Source of the DNA: CAWDVH01 sp963805705
GTDB taxonomy: Bacteria > Actinomycetota > Actinomycetes > Streptosporangiales > Streptosporangiaceae
DNA length: 64,000 nt
NCBI GenBank assembly: GCA_963805705.1
Contig: CAWDVH010000005.1
Span: forward strand, 1,612,001 to 1,676,000
Direction: 5' to 3'
Below are positions 41,337 to 49,308 of the stretch, one piece after another (the stretch's first letter is position 1; every line of letters begins with the position of its first letter). The notes beneath the pieces are model-generated. The model was not told the DNA's origin. It saw only the letters and a program-made list of their open reading frames with translations, and did no database searches. The translations under genes and the position numbers were made by a program.

Positions 41337-43040
41337 ATGAGTTCCGACAGCGATACGTTCAGATCAGCCGCCGCGGATGCCGCGGCGGCGCCCCTGGACC
41401 TGCTGCTCACTGATGCGGCCATGGGCGCGCTGCGCCGGGTGAACCCAGGTGGTTCCGGCCTGCGCCTGGCTGCGGCGCTGGCTGGCCGGCCTGGGCTTGT
41501 CGCCGGGCGGGGGCGTCAGCTGCTGGGCGAGCTGGCCCGCATCGCGGTGGGCGCTTCGCAGGTGCAGCCGTCCCGGCGCGACCGCCGGTTCGCCGATCCG
41601 GGATGGGAGGGCAATCCGCTGCTGCGCCGGGCGATGCAGGCGTACCTGACCGCTGCGGGCACCGCGGAAGGCGTGGTGGCCGACGCCGGCCTGGACTGGG
41701 CGGACTCCGAACGCGTTGGTTTCGGGTTGACCAACCTGATCGACGCGCTGGCCCCGAGCAATAATCCGCTGCTGAACCCGGCGGCGCTGAAGGCCGCCAT
41801 CGACACCGGCGGCGGCAGCGCCCTGGCGGGCCTGCGGCATTTCGTCGCCGACATGGCGGCCGCGCCGCGGGTGCCGTCGATGGTCGAGCCGGACGCGTTC
41901 GAGGTCGGGGTGGACCTCGCCGTCACGCCCGGATCGGTGATCTTGCGGACTCCGGTGTTCGAGCTGATCCAGTACCGCCCGGCTACGGCCGCGGTGCGGC
42001 AGGTCCCGTTGCTGATCGTGCCGCCGACGATCAACAAGTTCTACGTGATGGACCTGGCGCCCGGACGGAGCCTGGCGGAGTACCTGACCGGCAGCGGCCT
42101 GCAGGTGTTCATGATCTCCTGGCGCAACCCGGACGCCCGGCACGCGGCATGGGACTTCAACACCTACGGGCAGGCTGTCCTGGATGCCATGGACGCAGTG
42201 GCGCGGATCACCGGGAGCGAGCAGACCGCGCTCCTGGGAGCCTGCTCCGGCGGCGTCATCTCCGCGATGGTGGCCGCGCACCTGGCGCACACCGGCCAGC
42301 AGGACCGGCTCGCCGCGTTCACTCTCATGGTCACCGTGCTGGACGAGGCGCGGGCGGGCCTGGCCGGCGCCGTGATCGACGAGCGGAGTGCGCGGCTGGC
42401 CACGGCTGCGTCCAGGGCGCGCGGCTACCTGGACGGCCGTTCGCTGGCCGAGGTGTTCGCCTGGCTGCGTCCGAACGACCTGATCTGGAATTACTGGGTC
42501 AACAACTACCTGCTCGGGCGCGAGCCGCCGCCGTTCGACATCTTGTTCTGGAACGCGGACACCACCCGGATGACCGCGGGCCTGCACCGGGACTTCCTCC
42601 AGCTGGGTGTCACGAACGCGCTGATCCGGCCCGGCGGGGTGACCATGCTCGGCTCACCGGTGGACCTGGCCCTGATCGACCGCGACAGTTACATGGTCGC
42701 CGGCATCACGGACCACATCTGCCCCTGGCAGAGCTGCTACCGGTCCACCCAGCTGCTCGGCGGCCGCAACCGGTTCGTGCTGTCCACCAGCGGGCACATC
42801 GCCGCGATGGTCAACCCGCCCGGAAAAGACAAAGCGAGATACCAGGTGGCCAAGGACTGGCCGGAGGATCCGCAGGACTGGCTGCGGCGCGCGGAGACCT
42901 GTCACGGCTCCTGGTGGCCGGACTACGCGGGCTGGCTGGCCGAGCGTTGCGGAGACGAGAGGGCCGCCCCGGGCGAGCCCGGCGGTGGCGGGCTGGTGCC
43001 GATCTGCGACGCGCCGGGAACCTATGTCTATGACCATTGA
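41337..43040 (+). CDS. phaC: Poly(3-hydroxyalkanoate) synthase
   Basis: 567 residues. PhaC pattern: VFELIQYRPATAAVRQVPLL, PPTINKFYVMDLAPGRSLAEYL, FMISWRNPD, lipase-like box LLGACSGGVIS with the catalytic Cys (about residue 301), WNYWVNNYLLGREPP, ITDHICPWQSCY with catalytic Asp, and STSGHIAAMVNPP with catalytic His. It polymerises (R)-3-hydroxyacyl-CoA into storage polyester on granules. Length fits class I/II. ATG 41337 after GGAGGAGAG. No phaA/phaB or phaE/R subunit adjoins, but a depolymerase follows directly. Confidence 0.93.
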   Translation: MSSDSDTFRSAAADAAAAPLDLLLTDAAMGALRRVNPGGSGLRLAAALAGRPGLVAGRGRQLLGELARIAVGASQVQPSRRDRRFADPGWEGNPLLRRAMQAYLTAAGTAEGVVADAGLDWADSERVGFGLTNLIDALAPSNNPLLNPAALKAAIDTGGGSALAGLRHFVADMAAAPRVPSMVEPDAFEVGVDLAVTPGSVILRTPVFELIQYRPATAAVRQVPLLIVPPTINKFYVMDLAPGRSLAEYLTGSGLQVFMISWRNPDARHAAWDFNTYGQAVLDAMDAVARITGSEQTALLGACSGGVISAMVAAHLAHTGQQDRLAAFTLMVTVLDEARAGLAGAVIDERSARLATAASRARGYLDGRSLAEVFAWLRPNDLIWNYWVNNYLLGREPPPFDILFWNADTTRMTAGLHRDFLQLGVTNALIRPGGVTMLGSPVDLALIDRDSYMVAGITDHICPWQSCYRSTQLLGGRNRFVLSTSGHIAAMVNPPGKDKARYQVAKDWPEDPQDWLRRAETCHGSWWPDYAGWLAERCGDERAAPGEPGGGGLVPICDAPGTYVYDH

Positions 43041-43117
43041 CCCGTCCCGCCCGGGCGGCCGGGGAAGACCGCCCGGGATCTGGCCGTGGCCGGGTGCGCG
43101 CCGGGCCGGCCGAGCGG

Positions 43118-43954
43118 ATGAGGATCCTGAGGATCGGCGGCCGTACCATCCGCGTCGCGGTACGGGAGGGGGCCGCGGAAGGGGCGCCGTTGCTGCTGTG
43201 CAACGGCATCGGCGCGAGCCTGGAGCTGCTCGAGCCGTTCGTCGAGGCGCTCGATGCGCGGCGAGGGGTCATCCGGTTCGACATGCCGGGTATCGGCGGG
43301 TCGCCGTCCCCGGCCGTCCCCTACCACCTGGCCACGCTGCCGTCGCTGCTGGCCGGCCTGCTCGACCAGCTCGGCCATGAGCAGGCCGACGTCCTGGGCA
43401 TCTCCTGGGGAGGCGGGCTGGCGCAGCAGTTCGCGCTGAGCCGCCCGAGCCGGGTACGCCGCCTGGTGCTGGTGGCGACCGGACCAGGCGCGCTGATGGT
43501 TCCCGGGCATCCGCGCGTCCTGCTGCGAATGCTCACGCCGCGCCGCCACCGCGACCCCGGGTTCGCGGCTCGCATCGCCGGCGAGCTGTACGGCGGCAGC
43601 GCGCGGAAGAACCCGGTCGTGGCCCGTGACCTGCTGCACGCGACGACCCGCCTGGGCCCGGCGCGTGGCTACTACTACCAGCTGATCTCCAGCGCCGGCT
43701 GGACCAGCCTGCCGTGCCTCCCGAGGCTGCGGCAGCCCACCTTGATCCTGGCCGGTGACGACGACCCGATCATCCCGCTGGTCAACGCGCGGATCATGCA
43801 CCGGCTGATAGCACAAAGTGAGCTGCACATCTATCACGGCGGCCACCTCGAGCTGGCCGCCGACGCCGAACACATCGCTCCGGTCGTGGAGGCGTTTCTC
43901 GATGCCGACCTCACCGCACCGGAGAGCCAGGCCATGAAAGGAAGCCAGCGATGA
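43118..43954 (+). CDS. phaZ: Intracellular PHA depolymerase-like alpha/beta hydrolase
   Basis: 278 residues, close to the ~283 of medium-chain-length PhaZ. Motifs: LLLCNGIGASLELLEPFVEAL (oxyanion strand), nucleophile Ser in LGISWGGGLAQQFAL, Asp in LAGDDDPIIPLVN and His in IYHGGHLEL. The IRVAVRE...NGIGASLELLEPF combination is characteristic of PhaZ. ATG 43118 gives the usual N-terminus; a TTG at 43037 overlapping the phaC stop would add 27 residues. Lies in operon with phaC and ends in an ATGA overlap with the acyl-CoA dehydrogenase. Confidence 0.85.
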   Translation: MRILRIGGRTIRVAVREGAAEGAPLLLCNGIGASLELLEPFVEALDARRGVIRFDMPGIGGSPSPAVPYHLATLPSLLAGLLDQLGHEQADVLGISWGGGLAQQFALSRPSRVRRLVLVATGPGALMVPGHPRVLLRMLTPRRHRDPGFAARIAGELYGGSARKNPVVARDLLHATTRLGPARGYYYQLISSAGWTSLPCLPRLRQPTLILAGDDDPIIPLVNARIMHRLIAQSELHIYHGGHLELAADAEHIAPVVEAFLDADLTAPESQAMKGSQR

Positions 43955-45145
43955 CGCAGGTGACGAGCGTGCATCTGGGGGAATCCCTCGGGACGGACTT
44001 CTTCTCCGTCCGCGAGCAGTTCACCGACGAGCAGTGGTCGCACTTCATCACCGTCCGGCGGTTCGTCGACGAGGAGGTCGTGCCGGTCGTCGGCCCGTAC
44101 TGGGAACGGGCCGAGATCTGCTGGCCGCTGGTCAAGCGGCTGCCCGAACTCGGCGTCGTCGGCGAGGACATCCAGGGATACGGGTGCGCGGGGATGAGCC
44201 CGATGGCGTGCGGGCTGGTCACGATGGAACTGCACCGCGGCGACGGCAGCCTCGGCGTGTTCCTCGGCGTGCACGCGGGCCTGGCCATGCTGTCGATCGC
44301 GATGTGCGGCTCGGAGGAGCAGAAGGCGCGCTGGCTGCCGGACATGGCCCGGATGGACAAGCTGGGGGCATTCGCGCTGACCGAGCCGGAGCACGGCTCG
44401 GACTCGGTCGCCCTGGAAACCTCGGCCCGCCCGGACGGCGATAGCTGGGTCCTGAACGGCCGCAAACGGTGGATCGGCCTGGGCACCGTCGCCGACCTGA
44501 TCGTCGTCTGGGCCCGCAACACCGACGACGGCCAGGTCAACGGGTTCGTCGTGGAGAAAGGATCGCCGGGCTACCAGGCGCAGGTCATCGAGGGAAAGGT
44601 GTCGCTGCGCTCGATATGGCAGGCCGACATCACCCTGGACGAGGTGCGGGTGCCAGCCGGCAACCGGCTGCCCGGCGCGCGCTCGTTCAAGGACACCAGC
44701 CGGGTCCTGGCCACTACCCGCAGCACCTGCGCCTGGGCGGCGCTGGGTCACGCCACCTCGGCCTACGACACCGCCTTGCGGTACGCGCTGGAACGGCGGC
44801 AGTTCGGCGAGCCGCTGGCCAGCTTCCAGATCATCCAGCAGCGCCTGGTGTCGATGCTCGCGGACCTGACCGCGATGCAGCTGTACTGCCTGCAGATCGG
44901 CCGGCTGGCCGAGGCCTGCGCTGACCCCTACCGTGGCGGGGCTGGCCAAGATGCACAACACCCGCAAGGCCCGCGTGATAGCCGCCGACGCCCGCGACAT
45001 GCTCGGCGGCAACGGCATCCTGCTCGACTACCAGGTCGCCCGGCACATGGCCGACCTTGAGGCGATCCACACCTTCGAGGGCACCGAGACCATGCAGACG
45101 CTCATCGTCGGCCGCGCCATCACCGGTATCGGAGCCTTCACGTAA
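43951..45145 (+). pseudogene. Acyl-CoA dehydrogenase (glutaryl-CoA dehydrogenase-like), split by a +1 frameshift
   Basis: Frame 1 (43951-~44920) encodes the N-terminal and middle domains: GAFALTEPEHGSDSVALET, WVLNGRKRWIGLGT and YALERRQFGEPLASFQIIQ. At 44911-44920 the reading must shift by one base; the other frame continues LTPTVAGLAKMHNTRKARV, DMLGGNGILLDYQVARHMAD and HTFEGTETMQTLIVGR with stop at 45145. The FEGT catalytic Glu lies after the shift, so unshifted product (369 residues, ending in unrelated sequence) would be inactive. One extra G in the Gs/Cs at 44911-44921 explains it: real mutation or assembly error. ATGA overlap with phaZ. Confidence 0.8.
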
Positions 45146-45164
45146 CTGAACGCCGATGAAGGCT
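45133..45164 (+). terminator. Stem-loop at the end of the PHA operon
   Basis: AGCCTTCA and TGAAGGCT are exact 8-bp complements with a 16-nt loop, spanning the stop codon of the acyl-CoA dehydrogenase. Convergent with the pyrophosphatase gene; candidate terminator. The rest of 45165-45271 has no visible feature. Confidence 0.4.
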
Positions 45165-45271
45165 TCCCATGGGAGGCGCTTCCCGCCCGGACTTCAGTAC
45201 CGGTGAGGTCATCCTCAATGTCAAGGCGCGCGGCCCGTTCGGGTGATCTGATTCCTTTCCGAGCGGACCCG

Positions 45272-45772
45272 TCAGCCTGGCTCTGGCTTCTGGGTCTCCC
45301 GCAGGCGGCGCCGGGACGCTTCCACCTCGGCTTCGGCCGCGGCGCGGTCGGCCCAGGACGCGCCCTCGACGCTCTTGCCCGGCTCTAGTTGCTTGTAGAT
45401 CAGGAAGAAGTGCTCGATCTCCAGCCGGTCGAACTGGGGCAGGTCGTGGAGGTCGTGCAGGTGCTCCTGGCGCGGGTCGCCCGCGGGCACGCACAGGACC
45501 TTGTCGTCACCGCCCTTCTCGTCGGTCATCCGGAACATGCCGATCGGGCGGCTGCGGATCAGGCAGCCGGGGAACGTGGGTTCCAGCACGAGCACCAGCG
45601 CGTCGAGCGGATCGCCGTCCTGGCCCAGGGTGTCCGGCACGAAACCGTAGTCGGCCGGGTACTGCGTCGCGGTGAATAGTGTCCGGTCCAGGCGGATCAG
45701 GCCGCTGTCGTGGTCCACCTCGTACTTGTTCCGGCTGCCCCGCGGGATCTCGATCAGGACGTCGAACTCCAT
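45272..45772 (-). CDS. ppa: Inorganic pyrophosphatase (family I)
   Basis: 166 residues. MEFDVLIEIPRGSRNKYEVD, the signature DGDPLDALVL (metal Asp residues), and the DEKGGDDKVLCVP strand with FLIYKQLEPGKSVE. Family I soluble pyrophosphatase hydrolyses PPi to two phosphates. ATG 45772 chosen because homology starts there; the frame is open 53 codons further with no support. Divergent from an AMP/PPi-forming acyl-CoA ligase, which it could help drive. Confidence 0.93.
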   Translation of the reverse strand: MEFDVLIEIPRGSRNKYEVDHDSGLIRLDRTLFTATQYPADYGFVPDTLGQDGDPLDALVLVLEPTFPGCLIRSRPIGMFRMTDEKGGDDKVLCVPAGDPRQEHLHDLHDLPQFDRLEIEHFFLIYKQLEPGKSVEGASWADRAAAEAEVEASRRRLRETQKPEPG

Positions 45773-45923
45773 GCTGCTCAGCCCGGCGGCGTACTGAGCA
45801 GCAGCCGGTGTCGGATGGTGTCCATCCCGCCTCCTTTTCGCGGTGTGAGTCACGACGCTAGGCGGCGGCGAACCCGGCGGTAACGTGCTGGCAACACGAG
45901 GATGGGCCCCTTCCCCGGGCCGC

Positions 45924-45942
45924 CGGCACAACGGTTGTGCCG
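45924..45942. promoter_or_regulatory. Perfect 19-bp palindrome, candidate operator
   Basis: CGGCACAAC-G-GTTGTGCCG, 9-bp exact arms around one central base, in the divergent region between pyrophosphatase (start 45772) and acyl-CoA ligase (start 46018). Odd-centre palindromes of this size are typical of TetR- or GntR-type sites; no such regulator gene is in the window. Confidence 0.5.
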
Positions 45943-46017
45943 CCGTACCAACGCCCGGGGACAGGCTTGATACCAGGGACCGACGACCGCCTGGGTCGCC
46001 AGCCGGACAATGACAGC

Positions 46018-47523
46018 GTGACGAACCTGGCCAAGAACCTGACGGACACCACCCGTACCCACGCCGGACGGATAGCCGTGCGGGTGGACACCGCGGCGAT
46101 GACGTACCGAGCCCTGGACGAGGCGAGCGCCCAGGTTGCCGGGCTGCTCCACGAGCGCGCTCTGGAGCCCGGCGACCGGGTCGGCATCATGATGCCCAAC
46201 GTCGCCGAAGTCCCCGTGGTGTACTACGGCGTGCTCCGGGCCGGCGGCGTGGTCGTGCCGATGAACCCGCTGCTCAAGGCGCGGGAGGTCGCCTACTACC
46301 TCGGCGACTCCGGGGCCAGGCTGATCTTCGCCTGGCATGCGTTTGCGGACCAGGCACGCTCCGGCGCGGAGCAGGCCGGGGCGGAATTCATCGTCGTGGA
46401 CGAGGTCAGCTTCCCGGATCTGCTGGCCTCCGCCGTCCCAGATGATCAGGTCGCGGATCGGGACAACGAGGACACCGCGGTGATCCTCTACACTTCCGGC
46501 ACGACCGGCCACCCGAAGGGCGCCGAGCTCACCCACGGCAACCTCCTGAGCAACACCGAGGTGGCGTGTACCGACATCGTCCGGGCGGGCCCTGACGACG
46601 TTATCTTCGGCGGGCTGCCGCTGTTCCATGTGTTCGGGCAGACCGTCGCGCTCAACGTGGCCGTTGCGTCCGGGGCGTGCCTGACCCTGCTGCCGCGGTT
46701 CGACGCCGAGCACGCCCTGCGGATCATCGCCGGTCACCGGGTCACCGTCTTCGAAGGCGTGCCGACCATGTACGTGGCGCTTTTGCACCAGCCCAACCGG
46801 GCGGACTATGACACCTCCGGGCTGCGGATGTGCATCTCCGGCGGCGCCGCGCTGCCGGTCGAGGTACTGCGCGGGTTCGAGGAGGCGTTCGGCGTCCCGG
46901 TGCTAGAGGGATACGGCCTGTCGGAGACCTCGCCGGTCGCGTCGTTCAACCATCCCGGCCGCGAGCGCAAGCCGGGCTCGATCGGCACCCCCATCCGGGA
47001 CGTCCAGATGGGTGTCGTGGACGCCGAAGACCACGAGGTCCCGCAGGGCGAGGTGGGCGAGATCGTCATCCGCGGGCCGAACGTGATGAAGGGCTACTGG
47101 CTTCGTCCCGAGGCCACCGCCGAGGCGATCCGCGATGGCTGGTTCCACAGCGGTGACCTGGCCCGGGTCGACCAGGACGGCTACTTCTACATCGTGGACC
47201 GGAAAAAGGACCTGATCATCCGCGGCGGCTACAACGTCTACCCGCGGGAGATCGAGGAAGTGCTCTATGAGCATCCCGCGGTCGCCGAGGCCGCGGTGAT
47301 CGGCCTGCCGCACCCGGCCCTGGGCGAGGAGGTCGGTGCCGCTGTGGCCCTCAAGCCGGGTGCCCTCATCAGCGCCGCAGAACTGCGAGACTACGTCAAG
47401 GGCCAGGTGGCGGCCTACAAGTACCCGCGGCACGTGTGGATCGTCGACGCGCTGCCCAAGGGCCCGACCGGCAAGATCCAAAAGCGGGATATCGTCATTC
47501 CGGCCGACCTGACCGTCCCGTGA
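46018..47523 (+). CDS. Long-chain fatty-acid-CoA ligase (AMP-forming)
   Basis: 501 residues from GTG 46018. Motifs: AVILYTSGTTGHPKGAELTH (P-loop), EGYGLSETSPVASFN (A5), GWFHSGDLARVDQDGYFYIV (A7), DRKKDLIIRGGYNVYPREIE (A8) and GPTGKIQKRDI with the catalytic Lys. Makes acyl-CoA with release of AMP and PPi. Its stop overlaps the adenylate-kinase start (GTGA), so the two are coupled. With PhaZ upstream it could reactivate 3-hydroxy acids released from PHA. Confidence 0.92.
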   Translation: MTNLAKNLTDTTRTHAGRIAVRVDTAAMTYRALDEASAQVAGLLHERALEPGDRVGIMMPNVAEVPVVYYGVLRAGGVVVPMNPLLKAREVAYYLGDSGARLIFAWHAFADQARSGAEQAGAEFIVVDEVSFPDLLASAVPDDQVADRDNEDTAVILYTSGTTGHPKGAELTHGNLLSNTEVACTDIVRAGPDDVIFGGLPLFHVFGQTVALNVAVASGACLTLLPRFDAEHALRIIAGHRVTVFEGVPTMYVALLHQPNRADYDTSGLRMCISGGAALPVEVLRGFEEAFGVPVLEGYGLSETSPVASFNHPGRERKPGSIGTPIRDVQMGVVDAEDHEVPQGEVGEIVIRGPNVMKGYWLRPEATAEAIRDGWFHSGDLARVDQDGYFYIVDRKKDLIIRGGYNVYPREIEEVLYEHPAVAEAAVIGLPHPALGEEVGAAVALKPGALISAAELRDYVKGQVAAYKYPRHVWIVDALPKGPTGKIQKRDIVIPADLTVP

Positions 47524-48128
47524 GAATGCTGCTGCTGGCTCCCCCAGGCGCTGGCAAGGGCACGCAAGGCGAGCGGCTAGCAGCCAGGCACGGGGTGCGG
47601 CACATCGCCGCCGGTGACCTGCTGCGAGCCGAAGCCCAGGCCGACACGGCCGCAGGCCGCGAGATCGCCGCCTACCAGGCCCGCGGTGATCTCGTCCCCG
47701 ATCAGATCGTGCTCAGCGCGCTGACCCCGGCCGTCGTCGAGGCGGCCGCTGACGGCGGGTATATCCTGGACGGCTTCCCGCGGAACCTGCCGCAGGCCAT
47801 CGCCGCGGCGGAACTCGCGGCCCGGCTCAGCGTGACGCTGGACGCGGTGATCTACCTGTACGCGCCGCAGGAGGTGCTCACGCGACGGCTCCTGGACCGT
47901 GCGAGCCTGACCGGCCGCGCCGACGACGTGGCCGACGTGATCGGGCACCGGTTCCGGGTGTTCGCCGACACGACAGGGCCGCTCGTGCCCTACTACACCG
48001 AGCGGGGCATCCTGGTCGCGGTGGACGCCGACCAGCCGCCCGATTCCGTCACCGCAGACATCCAGGCCCGGCTGTCCGGACTGCGGCTGACCCGCCTGCG
48101 TGGTCACGAAGGAGGCACACGCGCATAA
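47520..48128 (+). CDS. Adenylate kinase (short-LID paralogue)
   Basis: 202 residues. MLLLAPPGAGKGTQ (P-loop), HIAAGDLLRAE (AMP site), ILDGFPRNLPQA (NMP-bind signature) and RRLLDRASLTGRADDVADVI, a short LID without zinc Cys. Converts AMP + ATP to 2 ADP. GTG 47520 overlaps the ligase stop; ATG 47526 is an alternative. Housekeeping adk normally sits by secY, so this is probably an extra copy serving the AMP made by the coupled ligase. Confidence 0.87.
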   Translation: MRMLLLAPPGAGKGTQGERLAARHGVRHIAAGDLLRAEAQADTAAGREIAAYQARGDLVPDQIVLSALTPAVVEAAADGGYILDGFPRNLPQAIAAAELAARLSVTLDAVIYLYAPQEVLTRRLLDRASLTGRADDVADVIGHRFRVFADTTGPLVPYYTERGILVAVDADQPPDSVTADIQARLSGLRLTRLRGHEGGTRA

Positions 48129-48154
48129 AGGCACTCGGCTGTACTTCACTGCGG

Positions 48155-48502
48155 TCAGGGTGCTGCGAAGTGCTTGTTTGAGGCATGCTGAGCGTCGTCC
48201 TTGCTGCGGTATGGACCACGCAGACGCCGGACTGGCGGCTGCTGGTCTTCCGCCGGTCCGTTGGTGTCCCCGCACTGCTGGCAGAACACTTCCCATAGGT
48301 GATCGTCAAGGCTTTCGTAAGCCCAGGCGCCCGCCGTATCTATGTGCCAGCCGCGGCGGACTCGGCGCGCGTAGGGATAGTGCTGCTGCTCAGGCCCGGG
48401 CGGCGCAGCAGCAGACCTCATAGCGCTCTGCGTCCCGCTCTCTATCGCCGTGATCTCCGCTTCGAGGCTGGTATCACCTCCGGCCGCCACGATCACTATC
48501 AT
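48155..48502 (-). CDS. Conserved hypothetical protein with WEVFCQQCGDTNGP motif
   Basis: 115 residues. The C-terminal half, WEVFCQQCGDTNGPAEDQQP then VRRLRGPYRSKDDAQHASNKHF, matches a small uncharacterised actinobacterial type with a CxxCG pair that could contribute to a zinc site. The first ~45 residues are less conserved in look, so the start (ATG 48502) is uncertain. The gap 48503-48636 to the cyclase gene shows no feature. Convergent with the adenylate kinase. Confidence 0.65.
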   Translation of the reverse strand: MIVIVAAGGDTSLEAEITAIESGTQSAMRSAAAPPGPEQQHYPYARRVRRGWHIDTAGAWAYESLDDHLWEVFCQQCGDTNGPAEDQQPPVRRLRGPYRSKDDAQHASNKHFAAP

Positions 48503-48636
48503 CAGCGAGCTGAAGCTGTGGCCGCAAGCCGTGGGCTGAAGTTACGTCGCGCGGGTGTTCCCCTGTTGTCGTCTGCTAGACACCCCGGTGTTACCGCAGT
48601 CGCTCGGCCCGATGGCCCGGCAGCACCGTGCGTGAG

Positions 48637-49308
48637 TCATCCGCCGGGTCGCGCGGGCGGGCTGAGGCGCCGGACGATAGCGCGGGCCGGGGCCCCGTCA
48701 CTGCCGTGAAGCTTCACGGGCAGGCAGATCATCTCATAGCGGCCAGCTGGGGCCGGAGACAAATCCAGTCCCTCGATGATCCAGATTCCCGCGTCGAGCA
48801 GGATCCGGTGGATCTTCGCGCCGTTCGCGTGGTAGCCGCCGACGGAGAGGTAGTCGATGCCGACAGTCCGGATCCCGGCCTCGGCCATGTGGGTGGCCGC
48901 TGCCTCGGAGATGTACACGAAGTCCTCGATGAATTCAGAGGTCTCCCAGCACCGGGCCGAGTTGGCCGTACGGAACAGGATGCGCTCCCCGGCGCGCAGC
49001 TTATGGTCGCGCAGCTCCTCGATGCTGACGTGACGAGGATCAGTGATCTCGATCACCCTGGCCTCGCCGATGGTCGCCAGCAGCGGCATCTGGTCCAGGC
49101 CCGCGCCCTCGTGGATGAAGTGCACGGGGCCGTCCATGTGGGTACCGGTGTGCACGCCCATGGCCAGGTGCGACAGGTTGCAGTCATCGCCGCGGCCGAT
49201 GTCCATGGACCGCTGGAAGACGACGGGGGGGTTATCCGGCCAGTGAGCCATGCCGTGGGTGACCGTCACCGACACGTCGATCCAGCCGTCCGCGTCGAGG
49301 GGCGTCAT
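48637..49308 (-). CDS. Cyclase family protein (kynurenine formamidase-like)
   Basis: 223 residues. Metal motif MGVHTGTHMDGPVHF (HxGTHxDxPxH) about residues 51-65; start WIDVSVTVTHGMAHWPDNPP, later IRTVGIDYLSVGGYHANGAKIHRILLDAG and YEMICLPVKLHGSDGAPAR. Zinc-dependent amide/lactone hydrolase of the cyclase fold; kynurenine formamidase is one known activity but no kynurenine genes are here. Overlaps the GH15 gene by 4 bp (ATGA), hence coupled to a sugar enzyme; a lactonase-like role is a possible inference. Confidence 0.88.
   Translation of the reverse strand: MTPLDADGWIDVSVTVTHGMAHWPDNPPVVFQRSMDIGRGDDCNLSHLAMGVHTGTHMDGPVHFIHEGAGLDQMPLLATIGEARVIEITDPRHVSIEELRDHKLRAGERILFRTANSARCWETSEFIEDFVYISEAAATHMAEAGIRTVGIDYLSVGGYHANGAKIHRILLDAGIWIIEGLDLSPAPAGRYEMICLPVKLHGSDGAPARAIVRRLSPPARPGG

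Noticed and set aside
39848..41413. 521-codon plus-strand ORF across the PucR gene and into phaC
   Set aside because: Antisense to PucR with low-complexity Gly/Arg/His sequence and no recognisable fold; crosses an evident promoter region.
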